A stretch of DNA of 64,000 nt from the NCBI GenBank assembly GCA_001577345.1, contig LSLI01000004.1:1-64000 (forward strand). The letters are read 5' to 3'. Each line of letters opens with the position of its first letter. Position 1 is the stretch's first letter. The notes under the pieces were generated by a model. It had not been told where the DNA came from. It did not search any database and saw only the letters and a program-made list of their open reading frames with translations. Below are positions 45,067 through 54,857 of the stretch, in pieces. Made by a program: the position numbers and the translations under genes. The DNA is from Candidatus Gallionella acididurans (GTDB lineage: Bacteria > Pseudomonadota > Gammaproteobacteria > Burkholderiales > Gallionellaceae).

Positions 45067-46914
45067 ATGCTCAATATCCAGAATCTGTCATACCTGCAAG
45101 GCGGCATTCCGCTGCTGCAAAATGTGAGCCTGCAGGCGTTCCCCGACCAGCGCATCGGCCTGGTCGGCAAGAACGGCTGCGGCAAATCCACGCTGTTCCG
45201 GCTGATACGCGGCGAAATCAAGCCCGACAGCGGCGAGATTTCCATGCAGTCCGGCAAGACCATCGCGTTCGTCGAACAGGAGATCGCCAGTTCCGACCAG
45301 CCCGCGCTGGAGTTCGTGCTCGACGGGGATGTGGAGCTGCGCCTGCTGGAGAAAACACTGGCGAAGGAAAATCACGATGCGGCATGGTTCGATGCGCAGC
45401 ACCGCTTTGAGGACATCGACGGCTATGGCGCCAGGGCGCGTGCCGCGCAACTGCTGAACGGGCTGGGCTTTGCCAACGACACGCTGGAACGCCCGGTGAC
45501 CAGTTTCTCCGGCGGCTGGCGCATGCGTTTGAATCTGGCGCGCGCGCTGATGCACCGCGCCGACCTGCTGTTGCTGGACGAGCCCACCAACCATCTCGAC
45601 CTCGAGGCGATCATCTGGCTGGAACAATACCTGGCGCGCTATCCCGGCAGCATCCTGCTGGTTTCGCACGACCGCGAATTCCTCAACGCCTGCGTCAACC
45701 GCATCGCCCATGTGCACGACCGGACCATAGACTGTTATACCGGCGACTACGACGACTTCGAGCGCGCCCGCGCGGAAAAGATCGCGCAGCAGAATCAGGC
45801 GTTCAACAAGCAGCAGGAAAAGATCGCGCACCTGGAAGATTTCGTGCGCCGCTTCCGCGCCCAGGCCACCAAGGCCAGGCAGGCGCAAAGCCGCATCAAG
45901 GCGCTGGACAGGATCACGCGCATCGCCGCCGTGCATGTCACCGACGGCCATTTCGAACTGGAGATCGAGGCGCCGGAGCGCAGCCCTGATTTATTGATGC
46001 GCGCGGAAAAGATGGGCTTCGCCTATGGCGACAAGACGCTGTTCAAGAACATCGAACTGGTGCTGCGTGCCGGCGCGCGCATCGCGCTGCTCGGTCCCAA
46101 CGGCGCGGGCAAATCCACTCTGATCAAGCTGCTGGTGGGCGAGTTGCAGCCCACCTCGGGCACGCTGGAGGTCACCCCCGACATCCGCATCGGCTACTTC
46201 GCCCAGCATCAGCTGGAAAATCTCGACAGCGCCGCCACGCCGTTGCAGCACATAGAACGGGTCGCACCCAAGGAAACCACGCTTGCGCTGCGCAGCTTCC
46301 TCGGCCGTTTCGGGCTGGCCGGGGATAGCGAGGACCGCCCGGTGGCGAGTTTCTCCGGCGGCGAGAAAAGCCGCCTTGCGTTGGCACTCCTGGCCTGGCA
46401 GAAGCCGCACCTGCTGCTGCTCGACGAACCCACCAACCACCTCGACCTGGACATGCGCGACGCGCTGACGATCGCGCTGGAGGAATACACCGGCGCCGTG
46501 GTGATCGTGTCGCACGACCGCAGCCTGATACGCGCCGTGGCCGACGATCTGTGGCTGGTCGCCGATGGCGAGGCAAAATTGTTCGATGGTGACCTGGAAG
46601 ACTACAAGAGCTGGATCGAAACCCGCCGCCCGCGCGAGGCCGTGCAAGCCAAACCGGTAAAGCCCAGCCTACCCGCCGCTCCCAAGCCCAACCGCAAGAC
46701 GCTGCAGTCCAAGCAAGGCAAACTCGAAACCGCGCTGGCCACCGCACAGGCGGAACTCGCCGCAGTCAACCGGCAACTCGCCGACCCCGCCACCTATGCC
46801 AGCCCCGACCGCGACAGGATCACCGAACTGAACGCGGCGCATGCGCGACTGGAAGCCAAAGTGGCGGAGCTGGAAGAAGGCTGGCTGGAACTGGAGATGG
46901 CGCTCGGGGAGTGA
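45067..46914 (+). CDS. ABC-F ATPase, YheS type
   Basis: A 615-residue protein with two ABC domains and no membrane helices. Domain 1 has GLVGKNGCGKSTLFRL and LLLDEPTNHLDLE, domain 2 has ALLGPNGAGKSTLIKL and the second LLLDEPTNHLDLD, each with its signature FSGG. The linker between them is the ABC-F arm region (about 240-300), and the C-terminus is a coiled coil (LETALATAQAELAAVNRQLA). ABC-F proteins act on ribosomes, in translation-stall relief. The start at 45067 (MLNIQNLSYLQGG) is the family start. It is followed by a repeat array. Confidence 0.93.
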   Translation: MLNIQNLSYLQGGIPLLQNVSLQAFPDQRIGLVGKNGCGKSTLFRLIRGEIKPDSGEISMQSGKTIAFVEQEIASSDQPALEFVLDGDVELRLLEKTLAKENHDAAWFDAQHRFEDIDGYGARARAAQLLNGLGFANDTLERPVTSFSGGWRMRLNLARALMHRADLLLLDEPTNHLDLEAIIWLEQYLARYPGSILLVSHDREFLNACVNRIAHVHDRTIDCYTGDYDDFERARAEKIAQQNQAFNKQQEKIAHLEDFVRRFRAQATKARQAQSRIKALDRITRIAAVHVTDGHFELEIEAPERSPDLLMRAEKMGFAYGDKTLFKNIELVLRAGARIALLGPNGAGKSTLIKLLVGELQPTSGTLEVTPDIRIGYFAQHQLENLDSAATPLQHIERVAPKETTLALRSFLGRFGLAGDSEDRPVASFSGGEKSRLALALLAWQKPHLLLLDEPTNHLDLDMRDALTIALEEYTGAVVIVSHDRSLIRAVADDLWLVADGEAKLFDGDLEDYKSWIETRRPREAVQAKPVKPSLPAAPKPNRKTLQSKQGKLETALATAQAELAAVNRQLADPATYASPDRDRITELNAAHARLEAKVAELEEGWLELEMALGE

Positions 46915-46998
46915 GGCTGAGTTCCTGCCGTCAGCGCGAGTGCGGGTCGGCGAAATGATTCATATTTTCTACCAGTCCTTAATTATTGATACCTCCAT

Positions 46999-47672
46999 AA
47001 TTCACGACACCCTTGCCGTCATTGCGAACGAAGTGAAGCAATCCAGCAAGTCCAAGATGCTTTTTTTAAACCATCTGGATTGCCACGTCGGCTTTGCCTC
47101 TGCCGCGCTTCGCTCGCAGCTGAAGCCTTGTTGCAATGACGAGGCATTCTGAATTCCCCGAATTCGCGGGAATGACGTACCAGTTTTTTAATTTCCCCTT
47201 ACCGCAATCCGAAATTCACGACACCCTTGTCGTCATTGCGAACGAAGTGAATCAATCCAGCAAGACCAAGATGCATTTTTTGAACCATCTGGATTGCCAC
47301 GTCGGCTTTGCCTCGTCGCAATGACAGGTGTTTGTGCCATCGCTCACAGCTGAAGCCTTGTTGCAATGACGAGGCATTCCGGATTCCCCGAATTCGCGGG
47401 AATGACGTGCCAGTTTTTTAATTTCCCCTTACCGCATTTCGAAATTCACGACACCCTTTTCGTCATTGCGAACGAAGTGAAGCAATCCAGCAAGTCCAAG
47501 ATGCATTTTTTTAAACCATCTGGATTGCCACGTCGGCTTTGCCTCCTCGCAATGACAGGTGTTTGTGCCATCGCTCGCAGCTGAAGCCTTGTTGCAATGA
47601 CGAGGCATTCCGGATTCCCCGAATTCGCGGGAATGACGTGCCAGTTTTTTAATTTCCCCTGACTGCATTCCG
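46999..47672. repeat. Tandem array of three ~215-230-bp units, each with a GTCATTGCGA inverted-repeat element
   Basis: Units begin with AATTCACGACACCC at 46999, 47213 and 47443 and end with a CAGTTTTTTAATTTCCCC block. Each unit contains GTCATTGCGAACGAAGTGA and, facing it, CTCGCAATGAC or equivalents, the ends of a common intergenic palindromic repeat. The first unit lacks about 16 bp in its middle. ORFs of 60-70 residues across it are by-products. The surrounding gap 46915-47763 has no gene. Confidence 0.92.
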
Positions 47673-47763
47673 AAAGATGTGTCATTGTCATCAAATATGA
47701 AAACCTCAATAGAAAAGCAAATGTGATATTGGCCCTGCTGTTCGCTCCCGGTTACCCCTGCTG

Positions 47764-48570
47764 TTAAGCCTTGATCGCGCGCGTCAGCAAATACTCGTGA
47801 CGAACAACATTGTCGTGCAGGTATTCGCCCAGCACCGCATCCATCTCGCTGCGCCACGCTGCAAGCCTTGCGGGCTCTTGCTGCAAAGCCTGCACGGTGC
47901 GGATGAAAGGGCCGGCCTTGGCTTCCTGGAACAGGCGCAAATGCCTGGGGCTGAGCGCCGGGATAGCCATCGTGCCCCGCTCAAAGTGCAGGCCTTTTAC
48001 GCTTTCCCCCAGCCGTTGCCGCACGACAGATACATCGCCCCACTGCAGCGGCGAAGCGACGCCCTGCGGCGGCGGAATATATTTCGCGATCAGGCTGAAC
48101 TGGCGGCCAATCAGTTGCTCGCCTGGCCAGGTGGCGAACGCGATGGTGCCGCCCGGCTTCAGCACGCGCAGCATCTCGCCCACCGCAACTTCGGGCCGCG
48201 GCGCGAATATATGCCCGAACTGGCTCAACACGACATCGAAAGATGCATCCGGAAAAGGCAGCGCCTCGGCATCGCCTTCATGCCAGGCGATATCGTCAAG
48301 CTCGGCCAGCGTGGCGCTTACCCTCGCATGCGCGAGCAGCGCCGGGGTCAGGTCAAGTCCGGTCACCCTGGCACCGATACGCCGCGCCGTGATCGCAACC
48401 ACGCCGGTTCCCGTACCCACATCCAGCACCGCCTGGCCGCCGCTCACCCCGGCGTAGCGCACCAGATGCCCGGCCACGGGTGTCGTGAAAACGGCCATGT
48501 CGCCGAAATTTCCCATCGTCCAGGTTTCGCGTTGTCTGGATTTGAATTCATTCATCGGGTCAATACTCAT
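47764..48570 (-). CDS. Class I SAM-dependent methyltransferase
   Basis: A 268-residue protein with VLDVGTGTGVVAITA (motif I), GLDLTPALLAHAR (motif II) and FDVVLSQFGHIF followed by LKPGGTIAFATW, the order of UbiE/COQ5-like methyltransferases. The substrate is unknown; many proteins of this type act on small molecules. The start MSIDPMNEFKSRQ at 48570 has GAGG seven bases upstream; the track start is 15 bases earlier. The next gene upstream is the KTSC gene, 57 bp away. Confidence 0.85.
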   Translation of the reverse strand: MSIDPMNEFKSRQRETWTMGNFGDMAVFTTPVAGHLVRYAGVSGGQAVLDVGTGTGVVAITARRIGARVTGLDLTPALLAHARVSATLAELDDIAWHEGDAEALPFPDASFDVVLSQFGHIFAPRPEVAVGEMLRVLKPGGTIAFATWPGEQLIGRQFSLIAKYIPPPQGVASPLQWGDVSVVRQRLGESVKGLHFERGTMAIPALSPRHLRLFQEAKAGPFIRTVQALQQEPARLAAWRSEMDAVLGEYLHDNVVRHEYLLTRAIKA

Positions 48571-48627
48571 GCTTTCCTCTCTCAAAAAACGAACGAATAA
48601 ATCCGGACAATCAAATTGCTGACATGA

Positions 48628-48924
48628 CTACTCTGGCTTACGGAATAATTCGTCGAGCGGATTCGCGGCTGCGCGGGAATTTCCGGAAACGCGCACGGCG
48701 GTGAACTCTTCCTCGATATTGTCGCGATAGAAACTCCATGCCGCGCCCGAGTTGCTGAACCGGCGCCAGGCTTCTTCGCCGACGCCGCTGTATTGCAGCG
48801 TGCTGCCGTCGTCGAGTTGCACCTGCAGCAGGCGGGCGCGCTTATCGTAGCCGATGGCGCGCAACCTGCCCGAATTGATCTTGATCATTTCCATGGCGCG
48901 CTCATTGTCCGTGGAATCCGGCAT
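48628..48924 (-). CDS. KTSC-domain protein
   Basis: A 98-residue protein. MIKINSGRLRAIGYDKRARLLQ followed by QVQLDDGSTLQYSGVGEEAW matches the KTSC domain (named for a lysyl-tRNA synthetase C-terminal-like region), whose function is unknown. The start at MPDSTDN (48924) has a GGAGG nine bases upstream and overlaps the end of the TPR lipoprotein by 23 bases; MEMIK at 48894 is the alternative. Two broken copies of its 5' end exist at 51852-51899 and 58936-59049. Confidence 0.75.
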   Translation of the reverse strand: MPDSTDNERAMEMIKINSGRLRAIGYDKRARLLQVQLDDGSTLQYSGVGEEAWRRFSNSGAAWSFYRDNIEEEFTAVRVSGNSRAAANPLDELFRKPE

Positions 48925-49444
48925 CGTGATCCGCCTCCGCACCGGCCTGCTGCTCAAGGTCTGTTGCGCGCTTGAACGCCTGGTCGGCGCCCGCCGCGTC
49001 GCCTTGCGACACGCGCGCCCGTGCTATCACCCGCCAGTTTTCGGCCTGCACGCGATATTGGCGTCCGGAGAAACTGTTCGACTTGCGGGCCAGCGTGATC
49101 GCCTGCGCATACTGGCCCTGGGCCAGGCGCAGCTGCGCAAGCTCAAACCATAACCAGGGATTGCGCGGTTCGATGCGCAGCGCGCGTTCCAGCGATGCCC
49201 CGGCCGCTTCACGCTGCCCGGCCTCGCTGTCGGTCTGCGCCCGGTCCAGCAGCGCGATCACGGCGCGGTTGCCCGAAATCGCCGATCTCGGTGCCGGCGC
49301 GACGGCGGCACCCGGTTGCTGCGCCGCGTGCGGAACAGTTGCGGGTGCGGCAGCAGGGATTGAAGGCCGTGTTGCCACGCCCGCGCATCCGGCAAGCAAC
49401 AGCAGCCATGCCGAAACAAAAAGCCAAACGAATCTGTTTTTCAA
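48902..49444 (-). CDS. TPR-repeat lipoprotein
   Basis: A 180-residue lipoprotein (LLLLAGC, Cys20) followed by an Ala/Pro-rich stretch. At least two tetratricopeptide-like helices follow (AGASLERALRIEPRNPWLW; FELAQLRLAQGQYAQAITLA). TPR lipoproteins commonly mediate assembly at the cell envelope. Its start overlaps the end of the PBP1B gene (49441-49444), suggesting a partner of that peptidoglycan synthase, analogous in position but not sequence to LpoB; this is inference. Confidence 0.8.
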   Translation of the reverse strand: MKNRFVWLFVSAWLLLLAGCAGVATRPSIPAAAPATVPHAAQQPGAAVAPAPRSAISGNRAVIALLDRAQTDSEAGQREAAGASLERALRIEPRNPWLWFELAQLRLAQGQYAQAITLARKSNSFSGRQYRVQAENWRVIARARVSQGDAAGADQAFKRATDLEQQAGAEADHDAGFHGQ

Positions 49445-51816
49445 TTGAATAACCTCTGGAACCAGTTTTTCTTCCGGGTATCATGCTTGCCCCCGGATTT
49501 CACGTCGGGTTTCGCATCAACCCTGGGGGCGGCCACTGGCCCAGATGACGCAGGACAGGGCGACGTTAGCGCCGGTGCGGAACCCTTGATGAATGGCAGC
49601 GATATGCCCGCCTTGCAGCCTTCATCATAGCGCAGCCCGCTGACCGGATCGACATTGGCCATCTCGACGTCTTCCGGCATCGCCGGCTGCAGCGGCTCCG
49701 GCTGGATATTCTTCATCATCTCGCCCCAGACGGTCATCGCCCCCGAAGCACCGGTCAGTCCCGTGGTCTTGCTGTCATCGCGGCCTACCCATACCACCGC
49801 CACGCGGTCGCCGGTGTATCCGGCGAACCAGCTGTCGCGCAGGTCGTCGGTGGTGCCGGTCTTGCCTGCCACATTCATTTCGGCGGGCAGCCAATTGACC
49901 AATGATTGCGCGGTACCCTCGCGCACCACGCCCTGCAGGGCCGCGGTCAGCAGATACACCGGCCCCGGCGGGGCGACCGGTTCGACGTTCAGCGGAAAGC
50001 GCTGCAGCGGCTTGCCGTCCGCCGTGACGATGGTGCGGATCGCGCGCAACGGCGTGCGGAAGCCGCCGTCGGCAAAGGTCTGGTAAAGCTGTGACACCTC
50101 GACCGGCGACAGCCCGAACGCGCCGAGCAGCGACGAGGCGTAAGGCGGCGGCTGCCGTTCGATGCCATACAGGGGCAGCTTGCCGAGGATACGCTCAACG
50201 CCGAGTGCTATGCCGAGACGCGCGGTCGAAACGTTATAGGAATTGGCCAGCGCGGTGCGCAGCTGCACCTGCCCGTGGAACTGGCGATCGTAGTTCTTCG
50301 GCTTCCAGTCGGGGGTGCCCGGCTGGCTCCATAGCAGCGGGCTGTCATCCAGCGGCGTGATCAGCGTATAGCGCTGCGGGTCTTCAAGCGCGGTCAGGTA
50401 AATGATGGGCTTCACCAGCGATCCGATCTGGCGCTGCGCATCGATGGCGCGGTTGTATCCGGCGTAACGCGCATCGCGCCCGCCCACCATCGCCTGTATC
50501 TCGCCGGTCTGCGTGCTGCTGACCACCACGGCCCCCTCCAGCGTATTGGCGGGTATCCTGCGCGCCTTCTCGATCGCCGACAGGCGCGACTGCAAGGCCT
50601 GCTCGGCCTGGTGCTGGACGAACGGGTCCAGCGTGGTGAAGATGCGCAAGCCTTCGCTGCGCAGATCCTCCTCGCGATAATCGAGCTCCAGCTGGTGATG
50701 GACGAACTGCATGAAAGCCGGGTACGGCGAAGTGCCGATGGGTGCGCGCAACACCACACCCAGCGGCTTGCGGCGGGCCGCAAGGAATTGCGCCTGCGTG
50801 ATGACTTTCTGGTCCAGCATTTCCTGCAACACCACGTTGCGCCGCTTCATCGCCAGTTCCGGATGTTTGCGCGGGTCGTACACCGTCGGCCCCTTGACCA
50901 TGCCCACCAGGGTGGCCATCTCCTGCAGCTCCAGCCGGTCGAGCGGGCGATCGAAATAGAAATAGCTGGCCAGGCCAAAGCCGTGGATGGCGCGGCTGGA
51001 ATCCTGGCCGAGAAATATTTCGTTGAGATAGGTTTCGAGTATCTCATCCTTGCTGTAATGCATCTCCAGCAGCAGCGCCATCAGCACCTCGTTCGCCTTG
51101 CGCGTCAGCGTGCGTTGCGGAGTCAGGAAAAAATTCTTCACCAGCTGCTGGGTAAGCGTGCTGCCGCCCTCGATGCGCTGGCCGGTGACGGTCTTGTACA
51201 GCGCGCGCGCGATGCCGCGCGGATCAATGCCCCAGTGCGTATAGAATTTCCGGTCCTCGGTCGCGATCAGCGCGGCGATCAGCGGCTTGGGAACCTGGTC
51301 GAGCCTGACCAGCTCACGATCCTCGTTATGGCCGGGATAGATGCCGCCGATCAGCGGCGGCTCCATGCGCAAAAGGGGCAGATCGGCATCGGGGTTGCCG
51401 CGCACCTGCAGCAGCGAAACCTTGCCGTCGGCGAACTCGACGCGCAGATGCTGCGCAGGCTGCGGGCCATCCCCGAACGCAAAATCGCGGGTCGTGAATT
51501 CGACGCCATTCAGCGTGTTCTTGTAGGTCGCAGCCTCATCCGCCTGCGGGCTCTCGTGATAACCGAGAGACCTGAACTCATCGAGAAATTGCTCACGTGC
51601 CAGTTTCAGTCCCGGATACACCTCCAGCGCACGGCTGTAAACACGGGCCGGCAGGGCGAACTTGCGTCCGTCGAACGCATCGCGGATGGTAACGTCAAGA
51701 TAGTAGATATAGCCGGACAGCCCAAGCAACAGCAACAGCGCGATGAGTCGCACCGCCTTGCCGGGCGAGTTGAAGCTGAAACGGAATTTATTCCGGAGTG
51801 GGATTGAAAACATCAT
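49441..51816 (-). CDS. mrcB: Bifunctional peptidoglycan synthase PBP1B
   Basis: A 791-residue class A penicillin-binding protein. One transmembrane helix (LIALLLLLGLSGYIYYL) is followed by a small UB2H-like region. The GT51 glycosyltransferase (ATEDRKFYTHWGID, GGSTLTQQLVKNFFL, EILETYLNEIFLGQ) comes next. The transpeptidase has QIGSLVKPIIYL (SxxK), ANSYNVSTAR (SxN) and GKTGTTDDLRDSW (KTG). It polymerises and crosslinks peptidoglycan. ATGA overlap with the TPR lipoprotein gene downstream. The short basic tail (KKNWFQRLFN) ends it. Confidence 0.95.
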   Translation of the reverse strand: MMFSIPLRNKFRFSFNSPGKAVRLIALLLLLGLSGYIYYLDVTIRDAFDGRKFALPARVYSRALEVYPGLKLAREQFLDEFRSLGYHESPQADEAATYKNTLNGVEFTTRDFAFGDGPQPAQHLRVEFADGKVSLLQVRGNPDADLPLLRMEPPLIGGIYPGHNEDRELVRLDQVPKPLIAALIATEDRKFYTHWGIDPRGIARALYKTVTGQRIEGGSTLTQQLVKNFFLTPQRTLTRKANEVLMALLLEMHYSKDEILETYLNEIFLGQDSSRAIHGFGLASYFYFDRPLDRLELQEMATLVGMVKGPTVYDPRKHPELAMKRRNVVLQEMLDQKVITQAQFLAARRKPLGVVLRAPIGTSPYPAFMQFVHHQLELDYREEDLRSEGLRIFTTLDPFVQHQAEQALQSRLSAIEKARRIPANTLEGAVVVSSTQTGEIQAMVGGRDARYAGYNRAIDAQRQIGSLVKPIIYLTALEDPQRYTLITPLDDSPLLWSQPGTPDWKPKNYDRQFHGQVQLRTALANSYNVSTARLGIALGVERILGKLPLYGIERQPPPYASSLLGAFGLSPVEVSQLYQTFADGGFRTPLRAIRTIVTADGKPLQRFPLNVEPVAPPGPVYLLTAALQGVVREGTAQSLVNWLPAEMNVAGKTGTTDDLRDSWFAGYTGDRVAVVWVGRDDSKTTGLTGASGAMTVWGEMMKNIQPEPLQPAMPEDVEMANVDPVSGLRYDEGCKAGISLPFIKGSAPALTSPCPASSGPVAAPRVDAKPDVKSGGKHDTRKKNWFQRLFN

Positions 51817-51851
51817 TAATGATTACCTGCAATGGGAAGGCTGTGCATATC

Positions 51852-51899
51852 TTAGTCTATGGCGCGCAAGCTGCCCGGATTGATCTTGTTCATTTCCAT
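51852..51899 (-). pseudogene. Remnant of a KTSC-gene 5' end
   Basis: The minus strand reads MEMNKINPGSLRAID then a stop, 12 of 15 residues matching the start of the intact KTSC gene (MEMIKINSGRLRAIG). The rest of the gene is missing. It lies in the gap upstream of PBP1B. Confidence 0.65.
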
Positions 51900-51995
51900 C
51901 GCGGCAGCCGAAACTGTCCGAACCGGGTTGCTCAAATTGCAGCGAACATACCATGCGATTCTCGTTCCGCAAGAATGTGCGCGGCGTTTCCGTTG

Positions 51996-53171
51996 TTACA
52001 CCTTTTCCCCGCCGAAGCACACCACCTTGTTGCGGCCGCTATGCTTGGCATCATAAAGCGCGGCATCGGCTTCCGCCAGAACCGTCTTGAGTTCGGGCGC
52101 GGCGTCTGGCCGGCAGCACGACACACCGATGCTGACTGACACGGATATTTCCCCGCATTCGGTGTTCAGCACCGTGGATGCGATGGTTTCCCGCAGGGAC
52201 TCGGCCAGCTCCAGCGCGCCGGCGGCGCCGGTGTCCGGCGCAACCACGCAGAATTCCTCGCCGCCGTAACGGCCCAGATAATCGTACCCGCGCAGCCGCC
52301 CCGCAAGCAGCACGGGAATTTTGGACAATACCTCGTCCCCTGTCTGGTGGCCGTGGGTATCGTTGATGAGCTTGAAGTGGTCCACGTCTATCATCAACAA
52401 CGCAAGCGGCAAACCGTTGCGCCTGGCCAGCGCATGCTGCGCGTAATCCATCAGCGCGCGCCGGTTGGGTATCTGGGTGAGACTGTCGGTCATCGCCAGC
52501 AGCATGACTTCACGGTCGGTGCGTTCCTTGACCAGGAGCACGAAACCGATCGAACCGAGCAGCGCGGTCGACATCGCGGCGATAAAGGCGATGATCTGGA
52601 TAGGCTGAACTCCCGCCGTATTTTGCGGTTGGGCGAAGTCGGTGTGGCCGGACAGGGCAACGGCACCGCGCAACCCCAGTACCAGAACAAGCATCACGAT
52701 CCCGCCGAACAGCAACCGCCATGCCTGGCCGGAACGGGTTTTCCGGTCGGATAGCAGAGCGCGCGCAATCAGCACCATCTGTAAGGCATAAATGACGCCG
52801 TCCCAAATGAAGCGGCTGCGTATGTTGTCCGGCAGGATCGCCGAAATCACCAGTATCAGCGCAACCGGGACCAGATACTGCCAGCGCGGCAATTGGCGTT
52901 GCTGAAATTCATGTATCGCAACCAGCATCAGCGCATACGACGCGGCCAGGAACCCGTTTGCGGCAATGACCGAAAGGAAATCGGGAATCGTGCCGCGCGC
53001 GGCAACCAGCCCCCAGGTCAGGGTTTGCAGGAACATCGCCGCCGCCCATTTGCCCATGCCATCGCGCGTTCTGCCACCGCTCCGGCAGGTGGCGGCAACG
53101 AACATGCCCAGCACCGACAAGCCGCAGGTCAGGATCAGCGAAAACAGCAGCGTGCGCGGGTCCAGGTTCAT
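51996..53171 (-). CDS. Membrane-bound diguanylate cyclase (GGDEF domain)
   Basis: A 391-residue protein. An N-terminal region of about 210 residues has six to seven hydrophobic helices (LLFSLILTCGLSVLGMFV onward). The GGDEF domain (about 220-385) has RYGGEEFCVVAP as the active site and RGYD exactly five residues upstream, the inhibitory RxxD site. DSLTQIPNRRAL and IDVDHFKLINDTHGHQTGD are present. It should make cyclic-di-GMP with product inhibition. No signal-binding domain can be named for the membrane part. Confidence 0.92.
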   Translation of the reverse strand: MNLDPRTLLFSLILTCGLSVLGMFVAATCRSGGRTRDGMGKWAAAMFLQTLTWGLVAARGTIPDFLSVIAANGFLAASYALMLVAIHEFQQRQLPRWQYLVPVALILVISAILPDNIRSRFIWDGVIYALQMVLIARALLSDRKTRSGQAWRLLFGGIVMLVLVLGLRGAVALSGHTDFAQPQNTAGVQPIQIIAFIAAMSTALLGSIGFVLLVKERTDREVMLLAMTDSLTQIPNRRALMDYAQHALARRNGLPLALLMIDVDHFKLINDTHGHQTGDEVLSKIPVLLAGRLRGYDYLGRYGGEEFCVVAPDTGAAGALELAESLRETIASTVLNTECGEISVSVSIGVSCCRPDAAPELKTVLAEADAALYDAKHSGRNKVVCFGGEKV

Positions 53172-53383
53172 GGCATCAGGCGGAAACCATACGGATGAAA
53201 ATATTTATCGATGGCATCACCATCTGGCCAGCTTATACAGCGCAAAACTACCGGGGTGGGATCACTTTCCAGAAACATGAACCGGCCAAAAGGGGAATCA
53301 GCTCCGGTGCCATCCATGTCCTGCGGCATCCCGGAATCATTGCGCTGCCGTCTACTCTGATTTTTTTGCCGTCCGGTTTTCAC

Positions 53384-54244
53384 CTACTGCGACCTGCACA
53401 TCGTGCTGACTTTTTCCAGCGCACCCATCAGCCGTGCCTCATCGTCCTGTGTACTGACGATGTAAAGCACCCTGATCGTGTCGGTGTCATAGACTTCTGT
53501 GACATTATTGACGACGTCTATCGGATATCCATATCCGTCCACTATCCAGTAATAATCGCTGGGTCCCGACAGGGAGGCAGAATCCCCTTCTGATTGATAT
53601 TTTGTGTACTTGCCCTTGATCCCGAGCAGCACCGAAATCGAAATGCTGTTGCCGCCTTCGCGCTTGGGCTTTTCAAAATAGACCGCCACGCCGCTGAGAT
53701 CCCCGGCCCTGGAAGACACCTCTCCCATAGTGCCGAACGACTTGCGGGTGATCTTCCGGAAATCGATTGCGGAATCGATCCTGAAATCCTTCCGCGAGGT
53801 AATCATGTTGCCGAAGTCGATATGCAACTGCTCCTCGACAAGCAGGCGGCAGTCGTCGAATTTTGCGGCCCTTACTATGCCCTCAGGCTTCCTCGAAAGT
53901 GTCGCAGGCGCAACAGCCTTGTCCAATATATCCACAACCAGTTGCTCTGCCTGATCGAGCGTAAGATTGCCGGTCGGTTGAATCGCTGGTGCGGGCGCCA
54001 AGGCAGCCGGGGCTGGTGCAACGGCGGGTGCAGTCGCCGGAGCAAGCGCGCCTGCCGGTGCCGCTGGGGCAAGCTCTGCGCTCACCAGAGTTCCCCCTTC
54101 CGTGGCGCATGCATCTGCGGGAAGCTGCACCAGCGACCCGCCCCTGAGCCGGCAATAAGTCTCCATATCCGCTGCATGGCTAACGCCGAGCGGCGCGAGG
54201 GCCAGTGCTACAAGAATGGTGAGGCGAAAATGTTTCGTTGACAT
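53384..54244 (-). CDS. Hypothetical periplasmic protein
   Basis: A 286-residue protein with a signal peptide (LTILVALALAPLGVSHAA). A Cys-containing N-terminal segment is followed by a low-complexity Ala/Pro linker (residues about 58-90). A folded domain from about residue 95 has a beta-rich end (GYGYPIDVVNNVTEVYDTD; VLYIVSTQDDEA). No recognisable family. It lies between a GGDEF gene and a cNMP-binding gene, all on the same strand but with gaps of more than 120 bp, so a shared operon is doubtful. Confidence 0.7.
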   Translation of the reverse strand: MSTKHFRLTILVALALAPLGVSHAADMETYCRLRGGSLVQLPADACATEGGTLVSAELAPAAPAGALAPATAPAVAPAPAALAPAPAIQPTGNLTLDQAEQLVVDILDKAVAPATLSRKPEGIVRAAKFDDCRLLVEEQLHIDFGNMITSRKDFRIDSAIDFRKITRKSFGTMGEVSSRAGDLSGVAVYFEKPKREGGNSISISVLLGIKGKYTKYQSEGDSASLSGPSDYYWIVDGYGYPIDVVNNVTEVYDTDTIRVLYIVSTQDDEARLMGALEKVSTMCRSQ

Positions 54245-54371
54245 GTTTGAACTCCCTGGTTTGTATTCATCGTGATTTCTGGAAATGCCGCGGTCCGACC
54301 GGTCTCATCAATCGGAATCAGCCCGGGCGAAGAAACCGCGGCCAGCCAATATTATATTTCCCCGCGAGCGT

Positions 54372-54857
54372 TCAATATCGACCCTGCGTCTTGTTGATGT
54401 AATTGGAAAGCTGCTGGGTTTCCTGGTTCATCCGCATCAGATTCGCGTGGGTGACGCGGAACAGCGCGCGCATCACCTTGTAAGCCAGGCGCGGGTGGGC
54501 ATCCACCACGGTATCGAAAGCCGCCGGGGTGAGCATGTAGACCGTGGCATCGCCGACCGCACGCAGGGTCGCCTTGCGCGATGACCTGTCGACAAACGCG
54601 CGGGTGCCGGCGCATTCGCCCGCTGTCATGGTGTGCACCAGATTCTGCGTGCCATCGGGAGCGGCGCTGATGACGCCGACCTTGCCGGAGGCAAGAATGT
54701 ACAGGGTCTGGTCGGCCTCGCCCTCGCTGACGATCAGTTCGCCATCCTTCAAATGGCGAACGCCCATGATCGCCGCCAAAGTCTTGGCTTCCTCCTCGCT
54801 AATTTCCGAACATACCGATGATTTGCCGATCAGTCTGTAGTCTGCTTTATTGCTCAT
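54372..54857 (-). CDS. Cyclic nucleotide-binding domain protein
   Basis: A 161-residue protein consisting of one Crp-type cNMP-binding fold (LKDGELIVSEGEADQTLYIL; SGKVGVISAAPDGTQ; AGECAGTRAFVDRSSRKATLRAV) with no DNA-binding helix-turn-helix. It may sense a nucleotide and act through another protein. The start at 54857 (MSNKADYRLIG) has GGAG 10 bases upstream; the longer track ORF is rejected. Confidence 0.85.
   Translation of the reverse strand: MSNKADYRLIGKSSVCSEISEEEAKTLAAIMGVRHLKDGELIVSEGEADQTLYILASGKVGVISAAPDGTQNLVHTMTAGECAGTRAFVDRSSRKATLRAVGDATVYMLTPAAFDTVVDAHPRLAYKVMRALFRVTHANLMRMNQETQQLSNYINKTQGRY

Noticed and set aside
47136-47584. Two 60-70 residue ORFs in the repeat array
   Set aside because: They are the same repeat read twice, with no ribosome-binding site.
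46999-47672. CRISPR array
   Set aside because: Units are over 200 bp with no short repeats or unique spacers; it is a tandem array of palindromic elements.
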